Positions 25,056 through 35,654 of a stretch of DNA of 64,000 nt are shown here, piece after piece. The DNA comes from Bidens hawaiensis (lineage: Eukaryota > Streptophyta > Magnoliopsida > Asterales > Asteraceae), in NCBI GenBank assembly GCA_021521415.1, contig JAIQDT010003809.1, positions 123,501-187,500 of the forward strand, read 5' to 3'. The notes under the pieces were generated by a model, which worked only from the letters and a program-made list of their open reading frames with translations, did not search any database and was not told the origin of the DNA. Numbering within the stretch: the first letter of the stretch is position 1; every line of letters starts with the position of its first letter. A program made the position numbers and the translations under genes.

Positions 25056-25479
25056 TGTAGGTTCCCTGAACGGATCACACGAGATATCCCGGTCTACTCA
25101 GGTGCGGAATCCCTGCGTAGATCGTTACGAGCGTAGAAAGCAAACCAAACAAACACACACGAACAAACCGAAACACGTTATATATTAATTACCGAACTCA
25201 CGTGATATGAATCACTGATACAGACTCTCGTCGACTCGATCGATTCAAACGACTAACTTCTTAACCAACTGATTAACCCTAAACCAAGCCGTAAGCTTGT
25301 ATATAAATACACGACAACTTCGCCTGATATGTTCAGGCGAAGTTGTCCATAACTTCGCTTGTTCTACAAGTTCGCCTAGGCGAACTTGTTAACAACTTCG
25401 CTTAAACATAAACATAAATAACATTACAGACTCGATTACAGACACTAGACTATGAACTACTGACATCTATGCACCAACA
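25056..25479 (-). repeat. 5' LTR of copia II
   Basis: This is the second 424-bp copy with the same hairpin and palindrome. It should hold the active promoter for the minus-strand element. Confidence 0.9.
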
Positions 25480-28448
25480 TCACGTATGTAGTGATAATGC
25501 ACTTCTATGTGCTTGGTGCGCGCATGAAACACGAGATTTTCGGCCAATTGAATCGCGGATTTATTATCACAAAACATCTTTACTTTATAGTCAACTTTCT
25601 GCCCAAGTTCATCAAGTAGTCGAACCAACCAAACTAACTCTTGAGCTGCCATTGCCGAGACTCTATACTCCGCGTCGGTAGTCGACAACGACACCGTTGG
25701 TTGTCGCTTACTACACCAAGACACCATGTTTTTACCAATGAAAAACACAAAACCGGTTGTTGACCTTCTAGTGTTTGGATCTCCCGCGTAATCCGCATCA
25801 CAAAACCCGTTTAACTCGGTACTCGACTCCCTTTTAAACTCCACTCCGAGCCCGATCGAATTTTTCACATACCTTAGAACACGATAAGCCGCATACAAGT
25901 GTGGACGACGAGGTTGTTGCATGAACCGACTTAAGACACCAACCGCTAACACGATGTCCGGTCTCGTTAAAGTTAGGTAGATTAAACTACCTACAATCTA
26001 TCGGTATTCAGTCGGGTTTTCCAACTCCTTTCCATCTTCTTGATACAATCGAGAATTTTCATCCATGGGTGTTGTTGCCAATTTTGAATTTGACATTATT
26101 CCAAACCTTTGCAACAACTCTAACATATACTTCTTTTGATGTAATACCAATCCAGTACTTGAGTATTCAATCTCCAAACCCAAAAAATGACCCAATCTGC
26201 CCAGGTCCTTAATTTTAAAACAAGTACTAAGGTTACCTCGAAGATGCTCGGTTTCTTCTTTCCAATTACCGGTTATAATCAAGTCATCTACATAGACCAA
26301 AACTATAGCAATATTCGGCCCGTTTTGCTTGACAAACAAACTCGCATCCGCAACGGTTCTTTTATATCCGCAATGCTCGAGAAAATCTCCGATTTTACCT
26401 TACCACGTCCGCGGTGATTGCTTGAGCCCGTATAACGCCTTTTTCAATTTGCATACATAACCGAACTCGAACTTCTCTTCAAAACCGATAGGTTGTTCCA
26501 TATAAATTGTATGATTTAAATCACCATATAGGAATGCATTATTTACGTCCATTTGTTCTAGACTCCACCCAAGACTCGTCGCAAGTGCTAACAAAACCCG
26601 AACCGTGGTTAGCTTAGCAACATGGCTAAATGTCTCGTCATAATCGAGACCGTATTCTTGCGAGAAACCTCGCGCAACTAACCGCGCCTTATACCGATCA
26701 ATCGTCCCGTCCGCTTTCTTCTTGATCTTATATACCCACTTACACGTTACCGGTTTTACTCCATCCGGTCTTGGAACCAACTCCCACGTTTCGTTGCTTC
26801 CGAGTGCACTTATCTCAGCTTTCATAGCCTCTACCCACTCTGGTTTCTCACTCGCTTCAAAGTAGTCTTTTGGCTCTTTCACCTCTTCTTCAATGGTTAC
26901 ATAATGCGCGTACCGGGGGTTCAGTTTGTGGCTTCTGCCCGAACGTCTCACAGGCTGTTCCTCGGTTTCTTCGACCCTTGGCTCCTCATTAACAGAACAC
27001 TCGGCTTCTGTTTGTTCAATTTCCACCAGCTCACTATTATCAAACTCATTAAGTTTGATCATCAAGGACTCTAAATATGCCTTCAACTGATCCGTATCCG
27101 GTAATGCTTCTTTTCCCGGTGACCACCAAGAGGAATTCTCATCGAAGACGACATTCCGGGATACATAACATCTTCCGGTAGTTGGGTCGCAACACTTCCA
27201 TCCTTTTCTCTCTTGGTCATACCCAACAAATATACAACGCACAGCCTTCTTCTCTAACTTGTGTCGTAAGTGGTTCGGTATGAACACATAACAAACACAT
27301 CCGAACACTTTTAAGTAACTTACATCGGGTTTGATATTCAGCAACAGTTCGTATGGCGACACCTGATCGAGTCCTTGTTGAGGCAAGCGATTGATTATAT
27401 ACGCAGCGGTTTTCATCGCTTCAGCCCAAAATCTTCCAGGTACGTTTTTACCATGCGTCATACTTCCACACACTTCGGCTAGGTGTCTGTTTTTACGTTC
27501 CGAGACACCATTCTGTTGCGGTGTATTCGAACACGTTAATAGCCGACCAATATTACACGACCTTAGATACTCATTAAATTCCTGTGACGTGTACTCCCCG
27601 CCGTTATCTGACCGTAACATTCTTATTTTCAACCCGGTAACCCGTTCCACCTCCTGTTTAAACAGTTTGAATTTCACAAACGCCTCAGCTTTCTCCTTCA
27701 TGAAATCAACCCAAACGAACCGAGAATAATCATCTATAAAAGTGATCATAAACCCTGCTCCACCGAGGGACTTTTGTTTCACCGGGCCAAACACATCCGT
27801 GTGGACAAGGTCAAGAGGCTTAACTGTTTTCATCTTCGATCTTTCAAAAAGTTGTTGGCTAGCCTTACCAAATTGGCAACCTGCACACACCGTTTCATTG
27901 GAAACTTTCAATTTGGGTAAGCCGTTCACTACCTCTCTTCTTGTCACTAACTCGAGTCTGTCATAACCGACATGCCCGAGTCGTTTATGCCATAGATCCG
28001 TGCTACTTTGGTTTCTTGTCTTCTGGACATAGGCTGATTCAGCAGATAACACGTACACAATATCTTTCTTTCGCCCCACCAACATTGGTTTCGACTTCGT
28101 CTCGAATTTATCAAACACCTGCACGCTATCGGGCCCAAACAAAACATATTTCCCGGTCTCGGTTATTTGTGGTACCGAGATTAAATTCTTTTTCATCCCG
28201 GGTACATGATATACATTATCGAGAGTTAACTCGTTTTGGCCATGTTTATAAGGAAAATTAACGTTACCGATGTTTGAGATCGAGTGTCTCGAGTTATCCG
28301 CAATTACAACTACCCGGCTTCCTTCGTACTTCTTTGGGTTGGATAACTTACTCTTATCTCCGGTAAGATGGTTGGAGCATCCTGAGTCAACAATCCACTC
28401 GTCAAGGCTGTTCAGTTGTTGTTCGGTGGTTACCGTAAGTGCTACCAC
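25467..28448 (-). pseudogene. pol of copia III with two in-frame stops
   Basis: Protease (WIVDSGCSNHLTG), integrase (VHTDVFGPV, IDDYSRFVWVDF, RSDNGGEY, PQQNGVSERKNR), reverse transcriptase (VYVDDLIIT) and RNase H (FCDADYAGD, STTDAEY) are all readable in one frame. That frame is broken by TAA at 26400-26402 (after QSPRTW) and TAG at 25998-26000 (after PTEYR). At 25480 the sequence is cut inside HYHYIRD by the insertion of element II; its tail is at 12947-13096. Confidence 0.9.
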
Positions 28449-28462
28449 ATCTTCAACTTGAG

Positions 28463-29374
28463 CTACATGGGCCTCGACATCCCACGCTTGCTCGTTTTCA
28501 ACATCGGCGTGATTTCCTTCTTCTTGTTGTTCTTCCCAACAATCTTTTGCCGTATGACCCCTAACACCGCACTTATGACACTTCCATGGAAAACGTTTGT
28601 TATTCTTATTTGTTTTCCTATCCCCGACCTTGTGTTCTTTTCCGTAATCCTTGTTTTTCTCCCAGCCACCTTTCTTTCCTTTGTCACCATTTCGGTTTTG
28701 ATACCGATTATACTTTTGTTTATGTTTACCCTTTTCGACATAAAGCGCCTCGGCATCGTTCTTGACCGAAACCCGGCGACCTGTTTTACTAGTGCCTCTT
28801 GACCCGCTAACAGGTTTTCAAATTCGGTTAAAGTAGGCTGGGTTGGCCAACCTTGGATTGCGGTAACGAAGGTCCTGTACTCCGGTTTCAAACCATGGAC
28901 GATGATTCGTCTCATCCGAGGTTCTCCGATTCTAGACTGTGGGTCCAACTCACCAATCTCCCGGCACAACGTCTTCACTTTTCTGAAAAACTGTGGAATC
29001 GAGTGTTCACCTTGAGACAATGACATCAACTCGCTTTCTAACAACTGAAGCCGGGTGTCATTCTTCTTAGAAAAGAGATTCGCCAATGTATCCCATGCAA
29101 CTTTAGGAAACTCGGTTTCTTGGAAATATTCCAACATCTCTTCTTCTACTGTCGTCTTCAAGATATACATTGCTCGGCCCGCCTTAACATTCCACTTGTG
29201 CACTGCTCCATTCGTATCGATCCTGGGCACCTCCGTATCAGGCCCGTTTGTGACTCCCCATAAATCTTGTCCTTGCAAGTATGACTTCACACACGTAGCC
29301 CAGGTCGTATAGTTAGATTGGTTGAGTTTCCTAATCCCACTTGCAATCTGAGAATCTGCCATCGTCGGAATCAA
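28463..29374 (-). pseudogene. gag of copia III, frameshifted before its zinc knuckle
   Basis: Reads a copia gag (LNQSNYTTWATCVKSYL; LQLLESELMSL; RRIIVHGLKPEYR) to about 28800. Beyond that the frame degenerates into basic nonsense, while a neighbouring frame carries the expected CCHC knuckle (CHKCGVRGHTAKDC at about 28530-28575) and runs on into protease. One indel near 28790 therefore separates gag from pol. Confidence 0.85.
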
Positions 29375-29519
29375 TTGGGTTTTTGTTGCTGTGCGATATT
29401 TGAACGAACCGCCTTTGGTATGTTGCTTACGATTTCCAGTTAGGGTTCAATTGGATTCTTCTTTTCTTCAATTGAACTCTGCTCCAGCCCCTGGATCGTA
29501 TGTATGCTCTGATGCCAAT

Positions 29520-29882
29520 TGTGAAACTGCGAGCACACACAGAACACACGAACACGCTGTGATTGATCGGACGATCGACTCTTTTGCTTTTATTAAACTG
29601 AAAAACAAGATATGATACAATGAAAATAAACTAAACATAGATGGCTTATATACTGCCCAGCAACCTAGTCCTACTCAAACTCAAATAAGAAAACATAATT
29701 ATCTAAACATTTAAAATTAACCAGATAATAATAACCGAACTTAGCCTACAAGTAATTCGAACTAAACCTTGGACTTTATTAATCTCCTCCAACCACCCCT
29801 TTAGAGATTACCGAACCGCCCTCGTTTATTTCCGTACTAACCGTTTTGGCCCGTTAAGGTGGTATTGTTATAATTTTTCACA
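29520..29882 (-). repeat. 5' LTR of copia III
   Basis: This is 363 bp, between the SDR first coding piece and the primer-binding site at about 29507-29518. Confidence 0.9.
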
Positions 29883-29889
29883 GATGATG

Positions 29890-29980
29890 AGAGACCAGAG
29901 GCGTCAATTCCATCTGTAACCTGCTCGGCGGTCGAATGCTTTGAGAATCCAGATGCTCCTGGTCTTCCAAACAGCCACAT
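29890..29980 (-). pseudogene. TIC32-like SDR, first coding piece
   Basis: From ATG 29980 the minus strand reads MWLFGRPGASGFSKHSTAEQ and then VTDGIDASGL. This is the characteristic N-terminus of TIC32-like SDRs (M-W-x-F-G, GxSGF, STAE.V..GID..GL). The family then runs straight into the beta strand and TGxxxGIG. Here the sequence instead enters ATC repeats and copia III. The missing text resumes, in frame and with no residues lost, at 6284. No GT donor is present at the break, so a normal intron is unlikely. A weak alternative donor (TCTG|GTCTCT) would delete the first beta strand. Confidence 0.75.
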
Positions 29981-30193
29981 AGCTAGCTAGCTAGTATGAC
30001 TGGAAAGATGATTAATATATTATATATATATATATATGATGGATTATTAGGAAAACAAAAGGAGTGTCAATAATGTGGCCACCTCGACCCCATACATATC
30101 AATCAATCACTGAAGCCGTGTTCTGGTTGCTCACGGATATGCTGAACTTGACTTGTAACTTCCACGTTACAAAACTTGTCATCATGCATGACA

Positions 30194-30210
30194 CAACTAT
30201 ATATTTATAG
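30194..30210 (-). promoter_or_regulatory. Possible TATA box of the TIC32-like gene
   Basis: CTATAAATATATAG on the minus strand lies about 215 bp upstream of the start codon, a plausible core promoter position. Nothing else supports it. Confidence 0.35.
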
Positions 30211-30840
30211 CTAGACGGGTGCACGCGCGATGTAACGGGAAACACATACCTTGTAATCATGTAACAAGCTTATGGGTGTTCGTTGTTCGATTTGAAACCG
30301 AAAAACGTTCATACCAGTCATTGGTTTGATTTCACCGTTGATTTTTTTCAGTAACTTTGGCCGGTCGTTTTCAGCTTTTAAAGGTTCGTTTCGGTTTTTG
30401 ACGACAAAAACCGGTTACTAACGGTTTGACCCACGGTTTAATTTAAAAACCATCAAAACCAAACCGCAAATGCCCCTACGTAAAATTTTATTTTTTTAAA
30501 TGAAAAACTATAACAATATGATACTCAAATCAAAGAGAAAAGCATGCTCATTTTTATGGTGTAATTTCTTTAAAAATATATTAACGCATGAAAAAGTTAT
30601 TAATGTTTAAAAATCATGAAGGAATTTGAGTTAAAAATAAAAATCATATAAGAGTGAAAGATTAAGGATCATAGTTGTAATTATTTTTAAAATTTACAAA
30701 AGTTAAGCAAAGTGAAGGGATCAATGTTGTAACAATTATTTAATAGTGGACAAGTTTGCCTTTATCCTAGATGTATTGTACCATGTGTTAATTGATTTGT
30801 AAATTCATTAAAACCAGGTGTCTTAATTTGTCATTCTCTC
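30211..30840. repeat. Spacer with degenerate CGGTTT/AAACCG words
   Basis: About 30290-30480 is a worn palindrome-like repeat made of GGTTTCGGTTTTTG and AAACCG words, a common type of plant MITE remnant. The remainder is AT-rich with no gene seen. Confidence 0.45.
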
Positions 30841-32185
30841 ATACTATATATATTATAAACAAAATGGCAAAAGACATCCTTTATGTTTGCACGGTTTTTC
30901 AATGGACGTCCTTTGGCAAACTTAATGACAAAAAACATCCTTTACGTTTCAAAACTATATCACGTTATGTCCTTTGACACTAACCCAGTTAAATTTTCTC
31001 GTTAAATCTGGTCATGTGCAAAACACATGAGGGTAGTATTGTAAATTTACATATTTATTTAATAATTAGAAACATCAAACTAAAAAAAATAAATATATTT
31101 TCCATCTTTCTACTATATCTATCTCCCTTCTCTCTAACCACCGCCAACATCCCCCCCCGGATCACCACCATCACCACGGACCACCACCATCACCCTGGAC
31201 CACCACAAACTCCACTTGTTATTGGCAGCCGCTACTGCTCACCACGTCCCACTAGCTCATGACCAAACTCAGAGTTCAATTTCAACTGTTTCACCCAACC
31301 GTCGACGCAATTCCAGCCCAAGAACTAGGGTTCCGACTACTAGCATCAACATTTTTCGGTGAGAAACGACAATTTCAATACATGAAAGTTTAGGGAATGA
31401 TGGAATGAGACCTACACAAGCATACCCTGCAGACCAAGTACCATTTCGAGCATTCTAGCAACAAAATCGATTTTCCGGCGAATGGTTCTAGCGAGCTGAT
31501 TTGATTCGTTTTCATCGTCTTCGGTGTCGCTGTCTTCATCGTGGTAGACGGTGGTGAGGTGGGTGACAAAGGTTGGTCTAGTGTGGTGTGGTGGCGGTGA
31601 TGAAGATTGTAGAGGCGGGTGATAGAGTTTGGGTGTATGTGGTGATGACAGGAAGAAAGAGTGAAACCACCATCGGCTACCACAAGGTATGTTGCATATT
31701 TTCCCCTAAAATTAGAAACCCAAATATGTCCGATTCTACTTGCTCGGCGACCTACAGTGAGGCTCCATGCTCACAATAAGAAGCGGAAGTGACGATGGTA
31801 GGTCTAATTCTCAAAGCCCGTAGTGGCAGATTAAAGGTTCTGTTGTTGGTGGAAATTGGTGGTCGCGATTGCTGGTGAAGGCGGCAAGTGGTGGTGGTTT
31901 TGAATGTTAGAGAGTTAAGAAGGAAGATGGTGGATATGGATTCTGAACATAGGGGGGGGGGGAGAGGATTTGCTTGTAAATTTACAAATATATCCTCACG
32001 TGCCTTGCACATGACCAGATTTAACGAGAAAATTTAACTGGGTTAGTGTCAAAGGACTTAACGTGATATAGTTTTGAAACGTAAAGGATGTTTTTTGACA
32101 TTAAGTTTGCCAAAGGACGTCAATCGAAAAATCGTGCAAACATAAAGGACGTCTTTTGCCATTTTGTCTATATTATATATAGTAT
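30841..32185. mobile_element. Foldback element with ~210-bp inverted arms
   Basis: 30841-31050 is repeated inverted at 31975-32185 with few differences; outer words are ATACTATATATATTATA and AAAATGGCAAAAGA. The ~920-bp middle is rich in CACCAC/GTGGTG triplets and codes for nothing recognisable. I could not identify a convincing target-site duplication, so the superfamily is open (MULE-like foldback is possible). Confidence 0.8.
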
Positions 32186-32918
32186 AGATATAGTGAGAAT
32201 TCCTATTTGAGTCCTTATGCTTTATGAGCCTCTCAAAGTAAAAAATGAAATGAATGAGTCCTTGTGGATTGTTGGTGCGTCCTTTGGAGTCCTTCTGTTT
32301 GTTAACCGTGTTAATTTAAGGGGCAATATCAACTTTTCACTCTTTATAAATCTCATGATCAGTTTGCATCCTTCCCTCACCACACCCCAATCAGCTTGTG
32401 TTCCTCATCTATGCATCCCTCACCACCGACACAACCACCTCCCAATGCATGCTTGCCTGTCACCGTCCACCACTGTCGTCACCATATGCTTTTAACTATA
32501 AGTGTCAAGTAAAGTAAAATACATAACGTGTTAGATGAATTTGTGGTGAAGTTGTGAAGGGGTAGTTAAGTTGTAACACGCGAGTTAAATAATGAGAGTG
32601 TGGGCTTACGTTATATAGCTTATTTTCTATTTCTAATAGTTTTAAAAGGTTGACAATTGTCATGTTTAAATAAAAGAATTAAATGTGTCATCTAGAAAAC
32701 ACATGTTTATTTATGGTATTTGTGTTGTGTTCATGCCGTGTTAGGAATTACGATTGACACCCATATTAGTTAAATCTCGATTCTAAACTTGTAGACAATT
32801 ATTGTCTAATAAATCATGCTCTAATAGCATTGTGTTATGAATTGAAAGCTTATGATTTAAGAAAGGTTTATCGGATTTAAATAATCCTATACCAACTTTT
32901 AGTTGCAGCCGGTCTCAA
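32186..32918. other. Spacer, no gene seen
   Basis: AT-rich DNA with CACC-rich patches near 32375-32480. The short open frame at 32217-32495 has no recognisable domain. Confidence 0.5.
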
Positions 32919-32997
32919 TTAATGAAATGTTTGCGGTCCCATTTTTTAACATATCCGCTCTCAACGATCCACGACTAACAGAAGCTTAATGTCATTA

Positions 32998-33735
32998 GTC
33001 TTTGATGATGTGGCATGCTTGCGTGTAAAAACGGGCTTAAGTGGGAATTACGTGGCAAAACACTCACCCCCTTTTTCTCACCACCACTGTCACCTCCCCC
33101 ACCACCATTACCATCACCATCTTCTGTCTTCTATCTCCAATTTGGGCATATATGATCTAATCATCAATGTAGTAATCCGAATGACAATGAATAAGATGAG
33201 GATGAAGAGGAGCTCATTGTAAACCCTAATTTAAGGTATCCGCAGTCAATTGGTGTTAGGATTAAAATCCCCAATTTTGTAGTCCCTTCTAATTGGGGAT
33301 GAATAAGGAGATTGAGCAAACGCAGATTAATCGGTGGTTAATTGCAACTGAGTCGATACGGATTACACGAATATGATTTTTGAAACAAATTAAATTTTAT
33401 GTATAGGCGATGGGAAGTGAGTTGCGGTTCCACCGGTAGTACATGTGACTGATCCGGCTAGGTATTAGAAGGAGCTTGGGTGGGGAGGGTTTGATGATGG
33501 CGGTGGCAGTGATGATGGTGACTGTGGTAGGGGTGGTTGTGATAGTGGTGGCATGTGGTGGATGGTGACAGTGATGATGGTGATGGCGCCTGTGGTGGAG
33601 GTGGTGGTGGTGGTGGGCCGGTGGCTGCCACGGTGGTTATGTAATCTGTCACATAAGCAATTAAGCACGATATTGCCACATAACTGCCACTTAAGCACGT
33701 TTTTGACATGCAAACATGCCACGTCATCAAAAGAC
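32998..33735. mobile_element. Inner foldback element, arms ~62 bp
   Basis: The arm 32998-33058 (GTCTTTGATGATGTGGCATG...) is matched inverted at 33673-33735. The interior is GGTGGT/CACCAC-rich on opposite strands toward the two ends, so it could pair further. No coding content is supported. Confidence 0.75.
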
Positions 33736-33865
33736 AAACAACAATAGTGTAAAATCTCTAAAACTTCCATGCCATTTTTACCAACTTTAGAAGTTGAAGG
33801 GCTAAATCGTAATAAAGCCAAACCTAAAGTCTAGTGTCTAATCTGAAAATTTTCAAATTTCATAT

Positions 33866-33920
33866 GAGACGGACCGTCTCATTATTAGACGGACCGTCTC
33901 ATTATTAGACGGTCTGTCTC
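33866..33920. repeat. Three 20-bp palindromic repeats (AGACGGACCGTCT)
   Basis: The palindrome GAGACGGACCGTCTC is followed by two further copies at 20-bp spacing, joined by ATTATT; the third copy is slightly altered (AGACGGTCTGTCT). This is a known style of short plant repeat. Confidence 0.9.
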
Positions 33921-34321
33921 AAAGCAAACTTGGTTATTTCGTTGACGTATTATTTTAAACATTTTCAGGTAATCAATAGTAAGTGATAAGGAGTTAAGGA
34001 CAATAGAGTAACAGTGAGACAACTTATTGGAGATATAGAAGGATATGTGGGCTCATTTTATTAAACTCCTTATAATTATGTAAAACAAATGTTTTGTACT
34101 ATCATGGGTATTTAAATCCTTGTTTATACAAAGAAATATTATATCAAAAGAATTTTCCGTTGCAACAAAAAAAACTCAAGTATATTTTCAAAACATGATA
34201 CCAACTATTAGTCATATGTGTAGGCCCCTTATGGTCGAGTGTGACAATTAGGCTCTGTTAGTCGTTGATCGTTGAGAGCAAGTATGTTAAAAGGTGAGAC
34301 CGTCGGCAGACATTTTATTAA

Positions 34322-34914
34322 CTGCAAAGGACAAGTCAGCAATGTCCAAATCAACAAACATTTCTTAGTTTTTTAGGGATATATATGAAATTGACCCTTA
34401 TTTAAAACCCATAAACGTTTAAGAAAATAAGATACTCTCTATAAGTTAAAGCACACTTCTAAACTTGTAAAACAAGATCAGTGGTTGTATTAACGAACGA
34501 GTACATTAGATCTAATACAATGTGTTTTTCCGTTACAAAATTATCACACGCTTATACGGGGTATTCTCAGGATAATACATGTAAATATGGGTGTTTAATT
34601 GTATTCACCATATAAATAAATAAATCTTGATTAAACTTATTTGACATTAGTTTCTAAATATTTTGATGCTTGTTATGTAAACTGTATGTAAGTTTATATT
34701 GTAAACTTTGGAAAAGAGCGAAATATTATTGTCCTTGGGAATAGGAGTGGATTGGTGGTAAGGCAAAAGAAGCTGAAAACCTTAATTTTCACCGTAAATT
34801 TATTTCCTCTTTGTTCACAACTTCAATTTCCAAGCATCTCTTCCCCATACTTTCTCTTTATTTTATTTTTTTGCAATTTTCTTATCAATCTATTTCTCCA
34901 TCATACCTCCAACC
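34322..34914 (+). other. Upstream region of the ADF gene
   Basis: No coding sequence. A pyrimidine-rich leader (about 34800-34910, TTTCCTCTTT and TTTCTCCATC words) fits a 5' UTR of the ADF gene. No clear TATA box was chosen. Confidence 0.4.
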
Positions 34915-35654
34915 ATGGTATAATTCATCTCTTTCCCATAAAAAAAACATTCATTCTTTTACGTTAATCATGCATGTTTTATGTTTATTTTCACATGATC
35001 CTTTCACACATGCAATGTTTTTTGATTTTGTTGTATCAAGAGACTATTGATATATGAATGTGAAATGTAAAATAAAATAAGTTCTTATTTTGTTATTGTT
35101 ATGAACAATCTTGTTTTATGGTTTTGTTGTGATGATATGTTTGTTAGGCGAATGCCGCATCTGGAATGGTTGTGGATGACGAGTGTAAGTTGAAGTTCTT
35201 GGAGCTAAAATCAAAGAGGAACTACTGATTCATCATTTTCAAGATCGAAGAGCAACAAGTAATCGTTGAGAAGCTCGGAAGTCCTAATGCGAGTTATGAG
35301 GACTTCACAAGCTCTCTTCCTAGCAATGAATGTCGTTATGCTGTCTTTGATTTTGATTTTACAACCGATGAAAACTGCCAAAAAAGCAAGATCTTCTTCA
35401 TTGCTTGATAATTTATACAAATAATCGAAAATGAGTAATCAACTTCACTTTTATGTAAATTATATCGTATTCAAATACATAGTAATGATCAAAAGTTAAG
35501 CAGGGCACCTGATACATCCAAGGTGAGAGCAAAGATGGTGTATGCAAGCTCTAAGGATAGGTTCAAAAGAGAGCTGGATGGAATCCAACTCGAGTTGCAA
35601 GCCACAGACCCAAGTGAAATGAGTTTCGACATCGTAAAAGCACGAGCAATCTGA
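34915..35654 (+). pseudogene. Actin-depolymerizing factor (ADF/cofilin) gene, damaged
   Basis: The plant ADF architecture is present: exon 1 is only ATG (34915-34917) followed directly by a GT donor, a common feature of plant ADF genes. Exon 2 is 35148-35407 and exon 3 is 35504-35654, for a product of about 137 residues, the usual ADF length. Readable text includes [41 protein letters not shown] and [19 protein letters not shown], the actin-binding long-helix region. ADFs bind and sever actin filaments. Two lesions are visible. TGA at 35226-35228 replaces the Arg of the family's YRFI motif (CGA to TGA). The exon 2 donor reads AT instead of GT at 35408-35409. Substitutions elsewhere are conservative, so the death looks recent, or one or both changes could be sequence error. 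The minus-strand open frames here are shadows. Confidence 0.85.

Larger units (their letters stand above)
13097..25479 (-). mobile_element. Ty1/copia retrotransposon II, 12.4 kb, Sirevirus-like, with an extra 3' ORF
   Basis: LTRs of 424 bp (13097-13520 and 25056-25479) differ at about seven sites. An exact TCACG duplication flanks it (13092-13096 and 25480-25484), and the disrupted host reading frame is pol of copia III. The primer-binding site (about 25042-25053, minus) and polypurine tract AAGGGGGAG (about 13521-13530) fix minus orientation. The order is gag, protease-integrase-RT-RNase H, a long non-coding spacer, then a third large ORF before the 3' LTR. Size, an additional downstream ORF, and arrays of short palindromes are features of plant Sireviruses; this assignment is structural only. 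Confidence 0.9.
12584..29882 (-). mobile_element. Ty1/copia retrotransposon III, hosting nested element II
   Basis: Two 363-bp LTRs (12584-12946 and 29520-29882) share TG...TTCACA ends and differ at about a dozen sites. The 5-bp target-site duplication GATGA is at 12579-12583 and 29883-29887. A primer-binding-site variant (TGGCATCAGAGC, minus strand) sits inside the right LTR and a purine tract inside the left one, giving minus orientation. After subtraction of element II and one of its 5-bp duplications its length is about 4.9 kb. Several in-frame stops and a gag frameshift show it is dead. Confidence 0.95.
32919..34321. mobile_element. Inverted-repeat element, outer arms ~65 bp
   Basis: The arm at 32919-32981 (ending GATCCACGACTAACAG) is matched inverted at 34255-34321 (beginning CTGTTAGTCGTTGATC). 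It encloses another inverted-repeat unit (32998-33735), so two foldback units appear nested or composite. Confidence 0.65.

Noticed and set aside
6038..29980. SDR gene with a normal but giant first intron
   Set aside because: No GT donor at the end of the first piece, and the two pieces join without loss of residues; kept only as an alternative.
33458..33730. Pro/His-rich ORFs in the foldback interior
   Set aside because: Triplet-repeat composition (CACCAC) gives open frames without protein-like sequence.
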